Assembly (NCBI RefSeq): GCF_008642275.1
Contig: NZ_CP029189.1
Span: 7,608,001 to 7,672,000, forward strand
Direction of reading: 5' to 3'
DNA: 64,000 bases
From: Streptomyces venezuelae
Lineage (GTDB): Bacteria; Actinomycetota; Actinomycetes; Streptomycetales; Streptomycetaceae
A model generated the notes under the pieces. It ran no database searches and was not told the origin of the DNA. It saw only the letters and a program-made list of their open reading frames with translations. The translations under genes were made by a program, and so were the position numbers. Shown piece by piece: positions 10,385 to 18,939 of the stretch; within the stretch, counting starts at the first letter, position 1, and the number at the start of each line of letters is the position of its first letter.

Positions 10385-13300
10385 ATGGCAGTCACACCTG
10401 AGCGCGGTGAACTCACTCTGCTCGACGAGGGGGAGGCGCCGGAGGAGTCCGGCAAGTCCGCCCGCTTCACCGCAGGACCCGCAGCCCCCACCCGCACCCT
10501 CGTCGACGTCTTCGAGGCCACCGTACGGACGTACCCCGACGAGCCCGCCCTCGACGACGGAACCACCCGGTTGACCTACCGGGAGCTCGCCGCCGAGGTC
10601 GAGCGCCGGCGCCGGGCCCTCGCGGCCGCCGGAGTGGGACTCGGCGACCGGGTCGGCGTACGCGTGCCGTCCGGAACCAACGAGCTGTACGTGGCCGTGC
10701 TCGCCGTCCTCGCCACGGGCGCCGCCTACGTCCCCGTCGACGCCGAGGACCCGGACGAGCGCGCCGACCTCGTCTTCGGCGAGGCCGGAGTGCGGGCCGT
10801 GCTCGGCGGTGGACAGCGCATCCACGCCGGCCTGGCCGCAGGGCCCGGCCCCCGCGCCGCCGCCTCCCGCCCCGGCCCCGAGCACGACGCGTGGATCATC
10901 TTCACCTCCGGCTCCACCGGCAAGCCCAAGGGCGTGGCCGTCAGCCACCGCAGCGCCGCCGCCTTCGTGGACGCCGAAGCCGCGCTGTTCCTCACCGAGG
11001 AGCCCATCGGCCCCGGCGACCGCGTCATGGCCGGGCTCTCCGTCGCCTTCGACGCCTCCTGCGAGGAGATGTGGCTGGCCTGGCGCTACGGCGCCTGCCT
11101 CGTCCCCGTACCCCGCTCCCAGGTGCGCAGCGGCGCCGACCTCGGCCCCTGGCTCGTGGAGCAGGAGATCACGGTCGTCTCCACCGTGCCGACCCTGGCC
11201 GCCCTCTGGGAACCCGAGGCGCTCAACGAGGTCCGGCTGCTGATCTTCGGCGGCGAGGCCTGCCCTCCCGAACTCACCCAGCGCCTGGTCACCGAGGGCC
11301 GCGAGGTCTGGAACACCTACGGCCCCACCGAGGCCACCGTCGTCGCCTGCGCCGCCCTGCTGACCGGCGAGGAACCGATCCGCATCGGCCTCCCGCTGAG
11401 CGGCTGGGAACTGGCCGTCGTCGACGAGTCCGGGGAGCCGGTGCCCATGGGCGGCAGCGGCCAGCTGGTGATCGGCGGCGTCGGCCTCGCCCGCTACCTC
11501 GACCCCGAGAAGGACGCCGAGAAGTACGCCCCGCTCGAAACCCTCGGCTGGCAGCGCGCCTACCGCAGCGGCGACCTCGTACGCGCCGAACCGGAAGGCC
11601 TGGTCTTCCTCGGCCGCGCCGACGAGCAGATCAAGCTCGGCGGCCGCCGGATCGAGCTGGGCGAGGTGGACGCCGCCCTCCAGGCCCTGCCGGGCGTCGC
11701 GGGCGCCGCCGCCGCCGTCCGCACCGCGCGCAGCGGCAACCAGCTGCTCGTCGGCTACCTCGTCACCCAGGACGGCTGGGACCACGCGGCCGCCGTGACC
11801 CGGCTGCGCGCCGAGCTGCCCGCCGCCCTCGTCCCCCTGCTCGCACCCGTCGCCGAGCTGCCCACCCGCACCTCCGGCAAGGTCGACCGGAACGCACTGC
11901 CGTGGCCGCTGCCCGACCTGGAGACCTCCGGCCCCACCGAGCAGCTCTACGGGACCGAGGCCTGGCTCGCCGAGCAGTGGAGCGAGACCCTCGGTGTGAC
12001 CGTCACCAGCGCCACCGACGACTTCTTCGCGATCGGCGGCGGCAGTCTCGCCGCCGCCCAGCTCACCACCCGGCTGCGCACCCGCTACCCGAGCGCGGCC
12101 GTCCTCGACATCTACCAGCAGCCCACCCTGCGCAAGCTGGCCCGGCACCTGGAGAGGTCCGTCCAGGACGACGGAGCGGCCCGCACCGTCGCACCCGTCC
12201 CGCTGCGCTCCCAGGTGGCGCAGACGTTCCTGCTGCTCCCGCTGTTCACACTGGTGGGCCTGCGCTGGACGGTCGCCCTGCTGGCCCTCGGCAACGTCCT
12301 GCACCACTTCGGGCCGTTCCCGTGGGCGCCGACCGCCTCGTGGTGGCTCGTCGCCGCCGGTGCGCTGCTGCTCTACAGCCCGCCGGGGCGCCTCGCCATT
12401 GCGGCCGGCGGCGCCCGTCTCCTGCTGCGCGGCGTGCGCGCCGGACGCCACCCGCGCGGCGGCAGCGTCCACCTGCGGCTCTGGACGGCCGAGCGGCTGG
12501 TCGAATGCGCCGGCGCCACCTCCCTCACCGGCTCCTGGCTGGAACGTTACGGCCGGGCCCTCGGCGCCAAGATCGGCCCCGAGGTGGACCTGCACTCCCT
12601 GCCCCCGGTCACCGGCATGCTCAAACTCGGCCGCGGCTGCGCCGTGGAGTCCGAGGTGGACCTCACGGGCCACTGGCTCGACGGGGACCACCTGGAGATC
12701 GGCGCGATCAAGGTCGGCGCGGGTGCGGTGGTCGGCACCCGCAGCATCCTCTTCCCGGGCGCACGGGTCGGCAAGCGCGCCGAGGTGGCCCCCGGCTCCG
12801 CCGTCGTCGGACAGATCCCGACCGGCCAGCGCTGGGCCGGCGCACCCGCCGGGAAGCTCGGCAAGGCCAAGCACAACTGGCCGGGGGAACGCCCGCCGCG
12901 CGGACTCCCCTGGCGGGCCGCCTACGGAGCGGCCGGCTTCGGCCTCACCGCCCTGCCCGTGCTCGCCGCCCTGCCCGCCCTGCTCGTCGTCAGCCGGTTC
13001 GTCCCCGCCGGCGCCGGACTCACCGAAGCACTGCGCGGAACCCTCCTCGCCGTGGTGCCGGCGGCGCTCGCCTACGGGTTCGCGTACGCGGCCCTGCTGC
13101 TGGTCTCCGTACGCCTGCTCAGCCTCGGCCTGCGGACCGGCACCCACCCCACGCACAGCAGGGTCGGCTGGCAGGCCTGGACGGTCACCCAGCTGATGGA
13201 CCTGGCCCGCGAGACGCTCTTCCCGCTGTACGCCGGACTGATCACCCCGGTCTGGCTGCGACTGCTCGGCATGAAGATCGGCCGGGGCGCCGAGGTGTCC

Positions 13301-14296
13301 ACCGTTCTCGCCCTGCCCAGCCTCACCACCGTCGGCGAGGGCGCCTTCCTCGCCGACGACACCCTGACCGCGCCCTACGAGCTCGGCGGCGGATGGATGC
13401 GCATCGGACACTCCGAGATCGGCCGCCGCGCCTTCCTCGGGAACTCCGGCATGACCGCCCCGGGCCGCACCGTGCCGGACGACGGACTGGTCGGCGTGCT
13501 GTCCGCCACCCCGAAGAAGGCCAAGAAGGGCAGCTCCTACCTGGGCCTCCCGCCGGTCAGGCTGCCCCGGTCCAGCGCGGACGCCGACCAGAGCCGGACG
13601 TACGAGCCGCCCGCGCGGCTGCTGTGGGCGCGCGGCCTGGTGGAGCTGTGCCGGCTCGTCCCGGTGTTCTGCTCGGCCGTCCTGGCCGTGCTGACCGGGG
13701 CGGCGCTCTGCGCGCTGATCACGCGCAGCGGCCTGGGGATCTGGGGAGCCGTACTGCTCTCCGGAGCGGTCCTGCTCGCCGCCGGACTGACCGCCTGCGC
13801 GGTCGCGGTGACCGCCAAATGGCTGCTGGTGGGCCGGCACCGGACGGGGGAGCACCCGCTGTGGAGCGGCTTCGTGTGGCGCAACGAGCTGGCCGACACC
13901 TTCGTGGAGGTGCTGGCCGTGCCGTGGCTGGCCGGATCCGTGCCGGGCACGCCGGTGCTGGCCCTGTGGCTGCGCGCGCTCGGCGGCCGGATCGGCCGGG
14001 GCGTGTGGTGCGAGAGCTACTGGCTGCCCGAGACGGACCTGGTCGTGCTCGGCGACGGAGTCAGCGTGAACCGCGGCTGTGTGTTGCAGACACACCTCTT
14101 CCACGACCGGATCTTGAGGACGGATACTGTGGTGCTCCGCGAGGGCGCCACCCTGGGCCCGGGCGGAATCGTCCTGCCCGGGAGCACGGTCGGGGCCCGC
14201 AGCACACTGGGCCCGGCATCCCTCGTGATGGCCGGGGAATCCGTCCCCGCCGACACCCGCTGGCTGGGCAATCCGATCGAGGCGTGGCGGTCCTGA
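10385..14296 (+). CDS. Pls/PosA-type membrane NRPS (homopoly-amino-acid synthetase-like)
   Basis: A 1303-residue single-module enzyme. The adenylation domain (about 35-510) has all core motifs: IIFTSGSTGKPKG near 170, NTYGPTEAT near 312, YRSGDLV, GRADEQIKLGGRRIELGEV and the A10 lysine in RTSGKVDRNAL. The thiolation domain carries the phosphopantetheine serine S554 in DDFFAIGGGSLAA. From about 610 onward, three pairs of membrane segments alternate with left-handed beta-helix (hexapeptide-repeat) segments, for example KVGAGAVVGTRSILFPGA and REGATLGPGGIVLPGS. There is no condensation HHxxxDG or thioesterase motif. This is the architecture and length of the epsilon-poly-lysine synthetase family. 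Aligned to GrsA, the pocket reads D-A-E-S-I-G-T-V-V-K, with an acidic residue at position 239. Polymerisation of a basic amino acid is an inference. An M1 peptidase gene follows. Confidence 0.9.
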   Translation: MAVTPERGELTLLDEGEAPEESGKSARFTAGPAAPTRTLVDVFEATVRTYPDEPALDDGTTRLTYRELAAEVERRRRALAAAGVGLGDRVGVRVPSGTNELYVAVLAVLATGAAYVPVDAEDPDERADLVFGEAGVRAVLGGGQRIHAGLAAGPGPRAAASRPGPEHDAWIIFTSGSTGKPKGVAVSHRSAAAFVDAEAALFLTEEPIGPGDRVMAGLSVAFDASCEEMWLAWRYGACLVPVPRSQVRSGADLGPWLVEQEITVVSTVPTLAALWEPEALNEVRLLIFGGEACPPELTQRLVTEGREVWNTYGPTEATVVACAALLTGEEPIRIGLPLSGWELAVVDESGEPVPMGGSGQLVIGGVGLARYLDPEKDAEKYAPLETLGWQRAYRSGDLVRAEPEGLVFLGRADEQIKLGGRRIELGEVDAALQALPGVAGAAAAVRTARSGNQLLVGYLVTQDGWDHAAAVTRLRAELPAALVPLLAPVAELPTRTSGKVDRNALPWPLPDLETSGPTEQLYGTEAWLAEQWSETLGVTVTSATDDFFAIGGGSLAAAQLTTRLRTRYPSAAVLDIYQQPTLRKLARHLERSVQDDGAARTVAPVPLRSQVAQTFLLLPLFTLVGLRWTVALLALGNVLHHFGPFPWAPTASWWLVAAGALLLYSPPGRLAIAAGGARLLLRGVRAGRHPRGGSVHLRLWTAERLVECAGATSLTGSWLERYGRALGAKIGPEVDLHSLPPVTGMLKLGRGCAVESEVDLTGHWLDGDHLEIGAIKVGAGAVVGTRSILFPGARVGKRAEVAPGSAVVGQIPTGQRWAGAPAGKLGKAKHNWPGERPPRGLPWRAAYGAAGFGLTALPVLAALPALLVVSRFVPAGAGLTEALRGTLLAVVPAALAYGFAYAALLLVSVRLLSLGLRTGTHPTHSRVGWQAWTVTQLMDLARETLFPLYAGLITPVWLRLLGMKIGRGAEVSTVLALPSLTTVGEGAFLADDTLTAPYELGGGWMRIGHSEIGRRAFLGNSGMTAPGRTVPDDGLVGVLSATPKKAKKGSSYLGLPPVRLPRSSADADQSRTYEPPARLLWARGLVELCRLVPVFCSAVLAVLTGAALCALITRSGLGIWGAVLLSGAVLLAAGLTACAVAVTAKWLLVGRHRTGEHPLWSGFVWRNELADTFVEVLAVPWLAGSVPGTPVLALWLRALGGRIGRGVWCESYWLPETDLVVLGDGVSVNRGCVLQTHLFHDRILRTDTVVLREGATLGPGGIVLPGSTVGARSTLGPASLVMAGESVPADTRWLGNPIEAWRS

Positions 14297-14391
14297 CCGG
14301 GCCGCCGGCGCCGCGGCGGGCAGCAGGGCGGCGCCGGCACACCGGCACCACAGCACGTCGTACGAGCACAGCGCAGGGAGCGGAAGCGGCA

Positions 14392-15792
14392 GTGAGCGGC
14401 CAGAGAACAGAGCCTTCGGACCCGTACTTCCCGGCCAACGGCGACTCCCGTTACCGAGTGCACCGGTACGAACTCGCCCTGGAGTACCGTCCCGGCCCCA
14501 ACCGGCTCGCCGGCACGGCCCGGCTGAGCGCGATCGCCGGGCGGGCGCCGCTCACCGAGTTCCACCTGAACCTGGCCGAGTTCAGGATAGGCCGCGTCCT
14601 CGTGAACGGCCGGGCACCGCACTACAACCACCGCGGCGGCAGACTCCGCATCCGCCCGGCCAAACCGCTGCCCGCAGGCTCCGCCTTCACCGTGGAGGTG
14701 CACTGGGCGGGCAACCCCAAGCCGGTGCGCAGCCCTTGGGGCGGCCTCGGCTGGGAGGAACTGACCGACGGCGCGCTCGTCGCCAGCCAGCCCGTCGGCG
14801 CTCCCTCCTGGTACCCGTGCAACGACCGGCCCGCCGACAAGGCCTCGTACCACATCTCGGTCAACACGCCGTCCCCGTACACGGTCGTGGCCGGCGGCCG
14901 GCTGCTCACGCGCACGACGAAGGCCAGCACGACCACCTGGGTCTACGAGCAGTCCGCGCCGACCTCCAGCTACCTGGTCGGCCTGTCCATCGGCATGTAC
15001 CAGACGGTGCTCCTCGGCGACCCCGGACTCGGCGGCGTACCGCAGAGCGCCCACGTGCCGGCGCACCTGCTGCCGCGGTTCTCCCGCGACTTCGCCCGGC
15101 AGCCCGCGATGATGGCGCTGTTCGAGGAACTCTTCGGGCCCTACCCCTTCGGCGAGTACGTGGTGATCGTCGCCGACGAGGAGCTGGACGTACCCGTGGA
15201 GGCACAGGGCCTGTCCACCTTCGGCGCCAACCACGTGGACGGCGTCCGCGGCTCGGAGCGCCTCATCGCCCATGAACTCGCGCACCAGTGGTTCGGCAAC
15301 AGCGTGACCATCGCCGACTGGCGGCACATCTGGCTGAACGAGGGCTTCGCGAAGTACGCCGAATGGCTCTGGTCGGAACGCTCCGGAGGCCGCACCGCGC
15401 ACGAACGGGCGGCCGCCGCGCACCGGCTGCTGGCCACCCAGCCGCAGGACCTGCGGCTGGCCGACCCCGGCCGCAAGCTGATGTTCGACGACCGCCTCTA
15501 CCAGCGCGGTGGCCTCACCGTGCACGCGATCCGCTGCGCGCTGGGCGACAGCGCGTTCTTCCGCATGCTGCGCGACTGGGCGACGGTGCACCGCCACGGG
15601 GTGGTGTCCACCGTGGCTCTCACCCAGCACGTCGCCCGCTACACGGCCGAGCCGCTGGACGATCTGTTCACGGCCTGGCTGCAGGAGCCGGCTCTCCCGC
15701 CCCTGCCCGCCCCGCCCCGGCCGCCGATACCGGCGCGGCCCGGATACCCGCCGACGAACGGCGGTTCCAAGGGGGGCCGGGGCAGGGCCTAG
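14392..15792 (+). CDS. M1-family zinc aminopeptidase
   Basis: A 466-residue gluzincin. The zinc site is H294-E295-x2-H298 in AHELAHQWFGN, followed 19 residues later by E317 in NEGFAKYAEW, the exact M1 spacing. The N-terminal about 190 residues form the saddle-like beta domain, and VEAQGLSTFGAN near 270 corresponds to the substrate-binding exopeptidase loop. The long C-terminal helical domain of 850-residue M1 enzymes is absent. The GTG at 14392 is preferred, with GGAAG five bases upstream. It lies 95 bases after the Pls-like NRPS on the same strand. In epsilon-poly-lysine producers a zinc aminopeptidase degrades the polymer and protects the cell; the same role here is inferred from context. 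Confidence 0.92.
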   Translation: MSGQRTEPSDPYFPANGDSRYRVHRYELALEYRPGPNRLAGTARLSAIAGRAPLTEFHLNLAEFRIGRVLVNGRAPHYNHRGGRLRIRPAKPLPAGSAFTVEVHWAGNPKPVRSPWGGLGWEELTDGALVASQPVGAPSWYPCNDRPADKASYHISVNTPSPYTVVAGGRLLTRTTKASTTTWVYEQSAPTSSYLVGLSIGMYQTVLLGDPGLGGVPQSAHVPAHLLPRFSRDFARQPAMMALFEELFGPYPFGEYVVIVADEELDVPVEAQGLSTFGANHVDGVRGSERLIAHELAHQWFGNSVTIADWRHIWLNEGFAKYAEWLWSERSGGRTAHERAAAAHRLLATQPQDLRLADPGRKLMFDDRLYQRGGLTVHAIRCALGDSAFFRMLRDWATVHRHGVVSTVALTQHVARYTAEPLDDLFTAWLQEPALPPLPAPPRPPIPARPGYPPTNGGSKGGRGRA

Positions 15793-15841
15793 TCCGAGGA
15801 GGAGCGGGTTCCGCCCGCGCCGGCCGCGCGGCGCGCACCGT

Positions 15842-16690
15842 TCAGTACGAGTGGTCGACCGTGACGTCGGCCGACAGGCGCAGCGCCGCCTCGGCGGGGG
15901 CGCCGCGCACCCCCAGCAGTGTGAGGGTGAGGGCGTCGATCACGGTGAGGTGGGCCAGCCGGCTGGCGACGGTCTCGAGTCCGAACACCAGGTCCTGGCC
16001 GCCCGCGACCAGGGTGCAGTCGCTGGTTTCGCTCAGCGGGGAGCGGGCGTAGCTCGTGAGTGCGACGACCCGGGCCCCGGCCCGCCGCGCGCCCCGGGCG
16101 GCGTCCACGGTGCTGCGGGTGGCCCCCGTGTGGCTGATGGTCAGGCAGGCATCGGCGGACGTCAGCTGTGAGGCCGCCAGCTGTGCGGTCAGCGGGTCGG
16201 CCGGTGCGTCGACCGCGCAGCCCAGCGCGCGCAGCCGGTAGGCGGTGTCCAGCGCGACCGCGCCGGACAGCCCCGCGCCCACCACCAGCACCCGGCCGGC
16301 CGTGTCGATCATTCCGGCCGCCGTGCGCAACTGCTCCGGGGTCACCGTCGCCGCCACCCCGTCCAGCGCCTCCCGGGCGGCGCGGACCGTGTCGGCCAGG
16401 GCGCGGGCAGCCGGGTCCCGGTCCTGGGAGGGCTCCTGCGCGGGCGCCTGCCGGGCGGCGGCGATCTTCAGCTCCTGGTACCCGCGGAACCCGAGGCGCT
16501 GGCAGGCCCGTACGACGGTGGACGGCGCGGTGCCGGCCAGCGCCGCGACGTCGCTGACGCTGAGGTGCACCAGCTCCGCCCCCTTGTCCAGGACGACCTG
16601 TGCCACCCGGGCCTCGGTGTCACGCAGCTCGGACAGGTGGGCCCGGACGTGGGCGGCCAGTCCGCCCGTCGCTGTGGAATGAATTTCCAT
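15842..16690 (-). CDS. RpiR/MurR-family transcriptional regulator (HTH + SIS)
   Basis: A 282-residue regulator with an N-terminal RpiR-type helix-turn-helix (about 10-85, including VSDVAALAGTAPSTVVRACQRLGF) and a C-terminal SIS domain (about 115-250, VLVVGAGLSGAVALD and TISHTGATRSTVDAA) that normally binds a sugar phosphate. It is transcribed away from an EamA-type transporter across 52 bases holding a perfect GGAAT-TTT-ATTCC palindrome. No ribosome-binding site precedes the ATG. Instead TAGCAT lies six bases upstream (16702-16697), so the transcript may be leaderless. Likely role: autoregulated repressor of itself and the divergent transporter. The ligand is unknown. Confidence 0.92.
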   Translation of the reverse strand: MEIHSTATGGLAAHVRAHLSELRDTEARVAQVVLDKGAELVHLSVSDVAALAGTAPSTVVRACQRLGFRGYQELKIAAARQAPAQEPSQDRDPAARALADTVRAAREALDGVAATVTPEQLRTAAGMIDTAGRVLVVGAGLSGAVALDTAYRLRALGCAVDAPADPLTAQLAASQLTSADACLTISHTGATRSTVDAARGARRAGARVVALTSYARSPLSETSDCTLVAGGQDLVFGLETVASRLAHLTVIDALTLTLLGVRGAPAEAALRLSADVTVDHSY

Positions 16691-16719
16691 GTGGCTATGC
16701 TACCAAGGAATTTTATTCC
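16676..16719. promoter_or_regulatory. Palindromic operators in the rpiR-eamA divergent promoter
   Basis: GGAAT-TTT-ATTCC at 16707-16719 is a perfect 13-base palindrome in the middle of the 52-base intergenic region. A second, imperfect copy GGAAT-GAA-TTTCC lies at 16676-16688 across the rpiR start codon. A TAGCAT -10 for the leftward gene (16702-16697) sits between them. RpiR proteins commonly bind GAAT/ATTC inverted repeats, so these are probably the sites of the adjacent RpiR protein. Confidence 0.6.
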
Positions 16720-16742
16720 ACATCCTTTCGTGGGGAGCGCCC

Positions 16743-17621
16743 GTGCCCGCAAACCTGCCACCCATGACGGGCGCGGCCGCCGTGCCCGCCGTCGTCCTCG
16801 CCTCGGCGGTACTGCACGCCGCCTGGAACGGCCTCACCCACGGCCTGCGCGACAAACTGGCCGGCTTCACCCTCATCAGCCTGGCCTCCGCCGGCTGCGG
16901 AGCCGTCCTGGTATGCCTCGCTCCGCCGCCCGCCCCGGCGGCCTGGCCGTACATCGCCGCCTCCGCCGCACTGCAGGTCGCGTACCAGCTCCTGCTCCTG
17001 CGGGCCTACCAGCTGGGCGACTTCGGCCAGATGTATCCCACCGCCCGGGGCGCCTCGCCCGTGGTGGTGGCCCTGGTGTCCACCACCCTGCTCGGCCACT
17101 CGCTGCCCGCCGGCCAAGCCCTCGGCATCGCGGTCGTCGCCTGCGGTCTGGCCGGTCTCGCCCTCGCCGACGGGATCCCCGGCCGCGCCCAACTGCCCGC
17201 GCTGGCCGCCGCGCTCGGCACCGGCGTGATGATCGCCTCCTACACCCTCGTCGACGGGAGCGGCGTCCGCGTCTCGGGCAGCGTCTTCGGCTACATCGCC
17301 TGGCTCTTCCTCTGCCAGGGACTCGTCCTCCCGCTCATCGCCTGGGCCCGGCGGGGTCCGGCCCTGCTCACCGCCCTGCGTCCGCTGTGCGGCCGGGGCC
17401 TGGCCGGCGGACTGCTCTCGCTGCTCGCCTACGGGCTCGTCGTATGGGCGCAGTCCCGGGGCGACCTCTCCACCATCGCCGCCCTGCGGGAGACCAGCAT
17501 CGTCTTCGGAGCCCTGATCGGCGCGGCCGTCTTCCGCGAACGCCTCGGCCACCGACGCATCGCCGCCAGCGTCACCGTCCTGGCGGGCATAGCGGTCCTC
17601 CAACTCGCCGGCAACCCCTGA
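16743..17621 (+). CDS. EamA/DMT-family transporter
   Basis: A 292-residue integral membrane protein with about ten hydrophobic segments in two tandem EamA repeats (about 8-140 and 150-290). Family features are the early LASAVLHAAWNGL, GQMYPTARGASPVVVAL in the first repeat and LRETSIVFGALIGAAVFRERLG in the second. These carriers move amino acids, nucleosides or other small metabolites, often outward. The GTG at 16743 is chosen because GGGGAG lies six bases upstream; an ATG seven codons later is the alternative. It is divergent from an RpiR regulator and almost certainly under its control. The substrate is unknown; the SIS domain of the regulator hints at a sugar-phosphate link. Confidence 0.9.
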   Translation: MPANLPPMTGAAAVPAVVLASAVLHAAWNGLTHGLRDKLAGFTLISLASAGCGAVLVCLAPPPAPAAWPYIAASAALQVAYQLLLLRAYQLGDFGQMYPTARGASPVVVALVSTTLLGHSLPAGQALGIAVVACGLAGLALADGIPGRAQLPALAAALGTGVMIASYTLVDGSGVRVSGSVFGYIAWLFLCQGLVLPLIAWARRGPALLTALRPLCGRGLAGGLLSLLAYGLVVWAQSRGDLSTIAALRETSIVFGALIGAAVFRERLGHRRIAASVTVLAGIAVLQLAGNP

Positions 17622-17640
17622 GGTCAGTGCGTTCCGCCGC

Positions 17641-18576
17641 TCAGGCCTTCGGCACGGTGTCGATGTGGGTGGTGCCCGCGCTGTAGAAGCCGTCCACCGT
17701 CTTCTGGACGTCCGCCGGGGAGACGGCCTCATCGGCCTTGTAGTAGACCCAGTTGACCTTCATGTCCCAGGTGCGCGGACCGCCCGGGGCGGGGGTGTCG
17801 ATGAACCAGTTGCTGAAGTGGATGTCCATCTTCTCGCGCGGGACGTACTTGCCGGAGCTGGTGAACAGCACCTCGCCGTCGAGGGAGTAGGTGACCGTTC
17901 CGTTCATGGCGGTGACCATCAGGACGTGCCAGCCCTCGGTGCGCCGCGCGAGCGTGTGGCTGACCCGGTCCGGCGGATCGGCCTTGTGCCAGCTGACGTT
18001 GTCGAGACGCGGACCCGTCGTGCCCCAGCCTCCGTTCGGCAGGTACTCGAAGTCGAGCTCGCTGTAGTCCGCCGAATCGTCCGCGGGGGAGATCGGGAAG
18101 AAGGTCTGGACGACGTGGTCGCCGTTGCGGCCGGTCGTGGGCTTGCCGCTGAAGTGGACCCGGGCGGCGAAGGTGCCCGTGAAGAGGTTCTTGCCGGTAC
18201 CCTGCACCTCGACCTGCCGTGTGCCCTGATGGGTGCCGTCGGTGGAGGACTGCAGTCGCAGGACCCTGCCGCCCTGTGCGGTCGCATCCGAGGGGAAGTC
18301 GGCGCCGGCGGCGGACCAGGTGTCCTGGATTCCGGGGCCGCCCCCGCCGGTGCGCACCTCCCAGCCGTGGGCGGCGAGCGACGGGTCGCCGGGGCCGCTG
18401 TAGTGGAAGCTGTCGAACAGGGTTCCGGGCGGACCGGACGGGGTCGGCGCGACGCTGGGGGCGGGGGCGGCGTCGTCGCCGGGGCCGGCGGAACACGCGG
18501 CGAGCACGCACAAGAGGGCGGACAGTGTGAGCGCGGTCCGCGCGCGGCGACGAGGGGTGCGGCGGGGCTGGCTCAC
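17641..18576 (-). CDS. GH16-like secreted lipoprotein
   Basis: A 311-residue exported protein with a lipobox LAAC near residue 28 after a basic N-terminus (MSQPRRTPRRRARTAL) and a hydrophobic core, followed by a Pro/Ala-rich linker. The globular part (about 55-300) is a jelly-roll lectin/glucanase-like fold with YSELDFEYLPNGGW near 190. E-L-D-F-E matches the ExDxE active-site strand of glycoside hydrolase family 16, and SWHKADPPDRVSHT plus DGEVLFTSSGKYVP resemble strands beside it. It may cleave or bind a beta-glucan at the cell surface. It converges with the EamA gene (19-base gap) and is divergent from the polysaccharide operon starting near 18.9 kb. Confidence 0.75.
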   Translation of the reverse strand: MSQPRRTPRRRARTALTLSALLCVLAACSAGPGDDAAPAPSVAPTPSGPPGTLFDSFHYSGPGDPSLAAHGWEVRTGGGGPGIQDTWSAAGADFPSDATAQGGRVLRLQSSTDGTHQGTRQVEVQGTGKNLFTGTFAARVHFSGKPTTGRNGDHVVQTFFPISPADDSADYSELDFEYLPNGGWGTTGPRLDNVSWHKADPPDRVSHTLARRTEGWHVLMVTAMNGTVTYSLDGEVLFTSSGKYVPREKMDIHFSNWFIDTPAPGGPRTWDMKVNWVYYKADEAVSPADVQKTVDGFYSAGTTHIDTVPKA

Positions 18577-18927
18577 GCGGGCTCCTTGGGGGCGTAGAGG
18601 CGGTACCTGGGCACGCCCTGTGCGGGGGTGTCGTCACCGGCCGAACCGATGCGGGCGTCATCCTAAGGCGCTCCCCGACCGCCGATGGACCGCCCATGGA
18701 CCGCCCACGGACCGCCCACGGGCCCGTCCTTACGCGTACGGACCGGCACCCGGCGGCGGTGGGCGCAGCGGCTAACCGGTATGGAAAATTCCGTTTCTAT
18801 CCGGTCACGACCCACGAGTAGATCGGTTCATATCCCGACATCGGGCCCAAGTCGATCCGGGTCGGTGCACTAGCGTTCGCCTTGCGATCCCGCGCTCTAC
18901 GTACCCTGCAATGAGAGGCCTCGCAAG
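18577..18927. promoter_or_regulatory. Divergent region before the polysaccharide operon
   Basis: About 350 bases with no gene. It contains a three-fold 11-bp tandem repeat (18686-18718) and then an AT-richer stretch (about 18778-18835) with GGAAAATTCC near 18783, probably promoter DNA for the rightward operon. TAGCGT at 18871-18876 is a possible -10. No -35 partner is convincing. Confidence 0.45.
18686..18718 (+). repeat. 11-bp tandem repeat, three copies
   Basis: TGGACCGCCCA at 18686-18696, an identical copy at 18697-18707, and CGGACCGCCCA at 18708-18718. The period is close to one helical turn. It lies between the GH16-like gene and the polysaccharide operon; it could be a multi-site operator or a slippage product. 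Confidence 0.7.
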
Positions 18928-18939
18928 GTGCGCCCAGCC

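Noticed and set aside
10286..14356. Long open reading frame of over 1300 codons on the minus strand across the NRPS gene
   Set aside because: It mirrors the real gene; its residues are Gly/Arg/Ala/His-rich low complexity with no domain, which is usual for antisense frames in high-GC DNA. The plus-strand protein has complete A and T motifs.
10891..14391. 5' extension of the M1 peptidase frame through the NRPS gene
   Set aside because: The extra about 1167 codons overlap the NRPS in another frame and are Arg/Pro-rich; the GTG at 14392 with a ribosome site is the natural start.
18686..18718. PHO box candidate based on the 11-bp period
   Set aside because: The units lack the TCA core of the PhoP repeat (they read GGACCGCCCA), so only the period matches.
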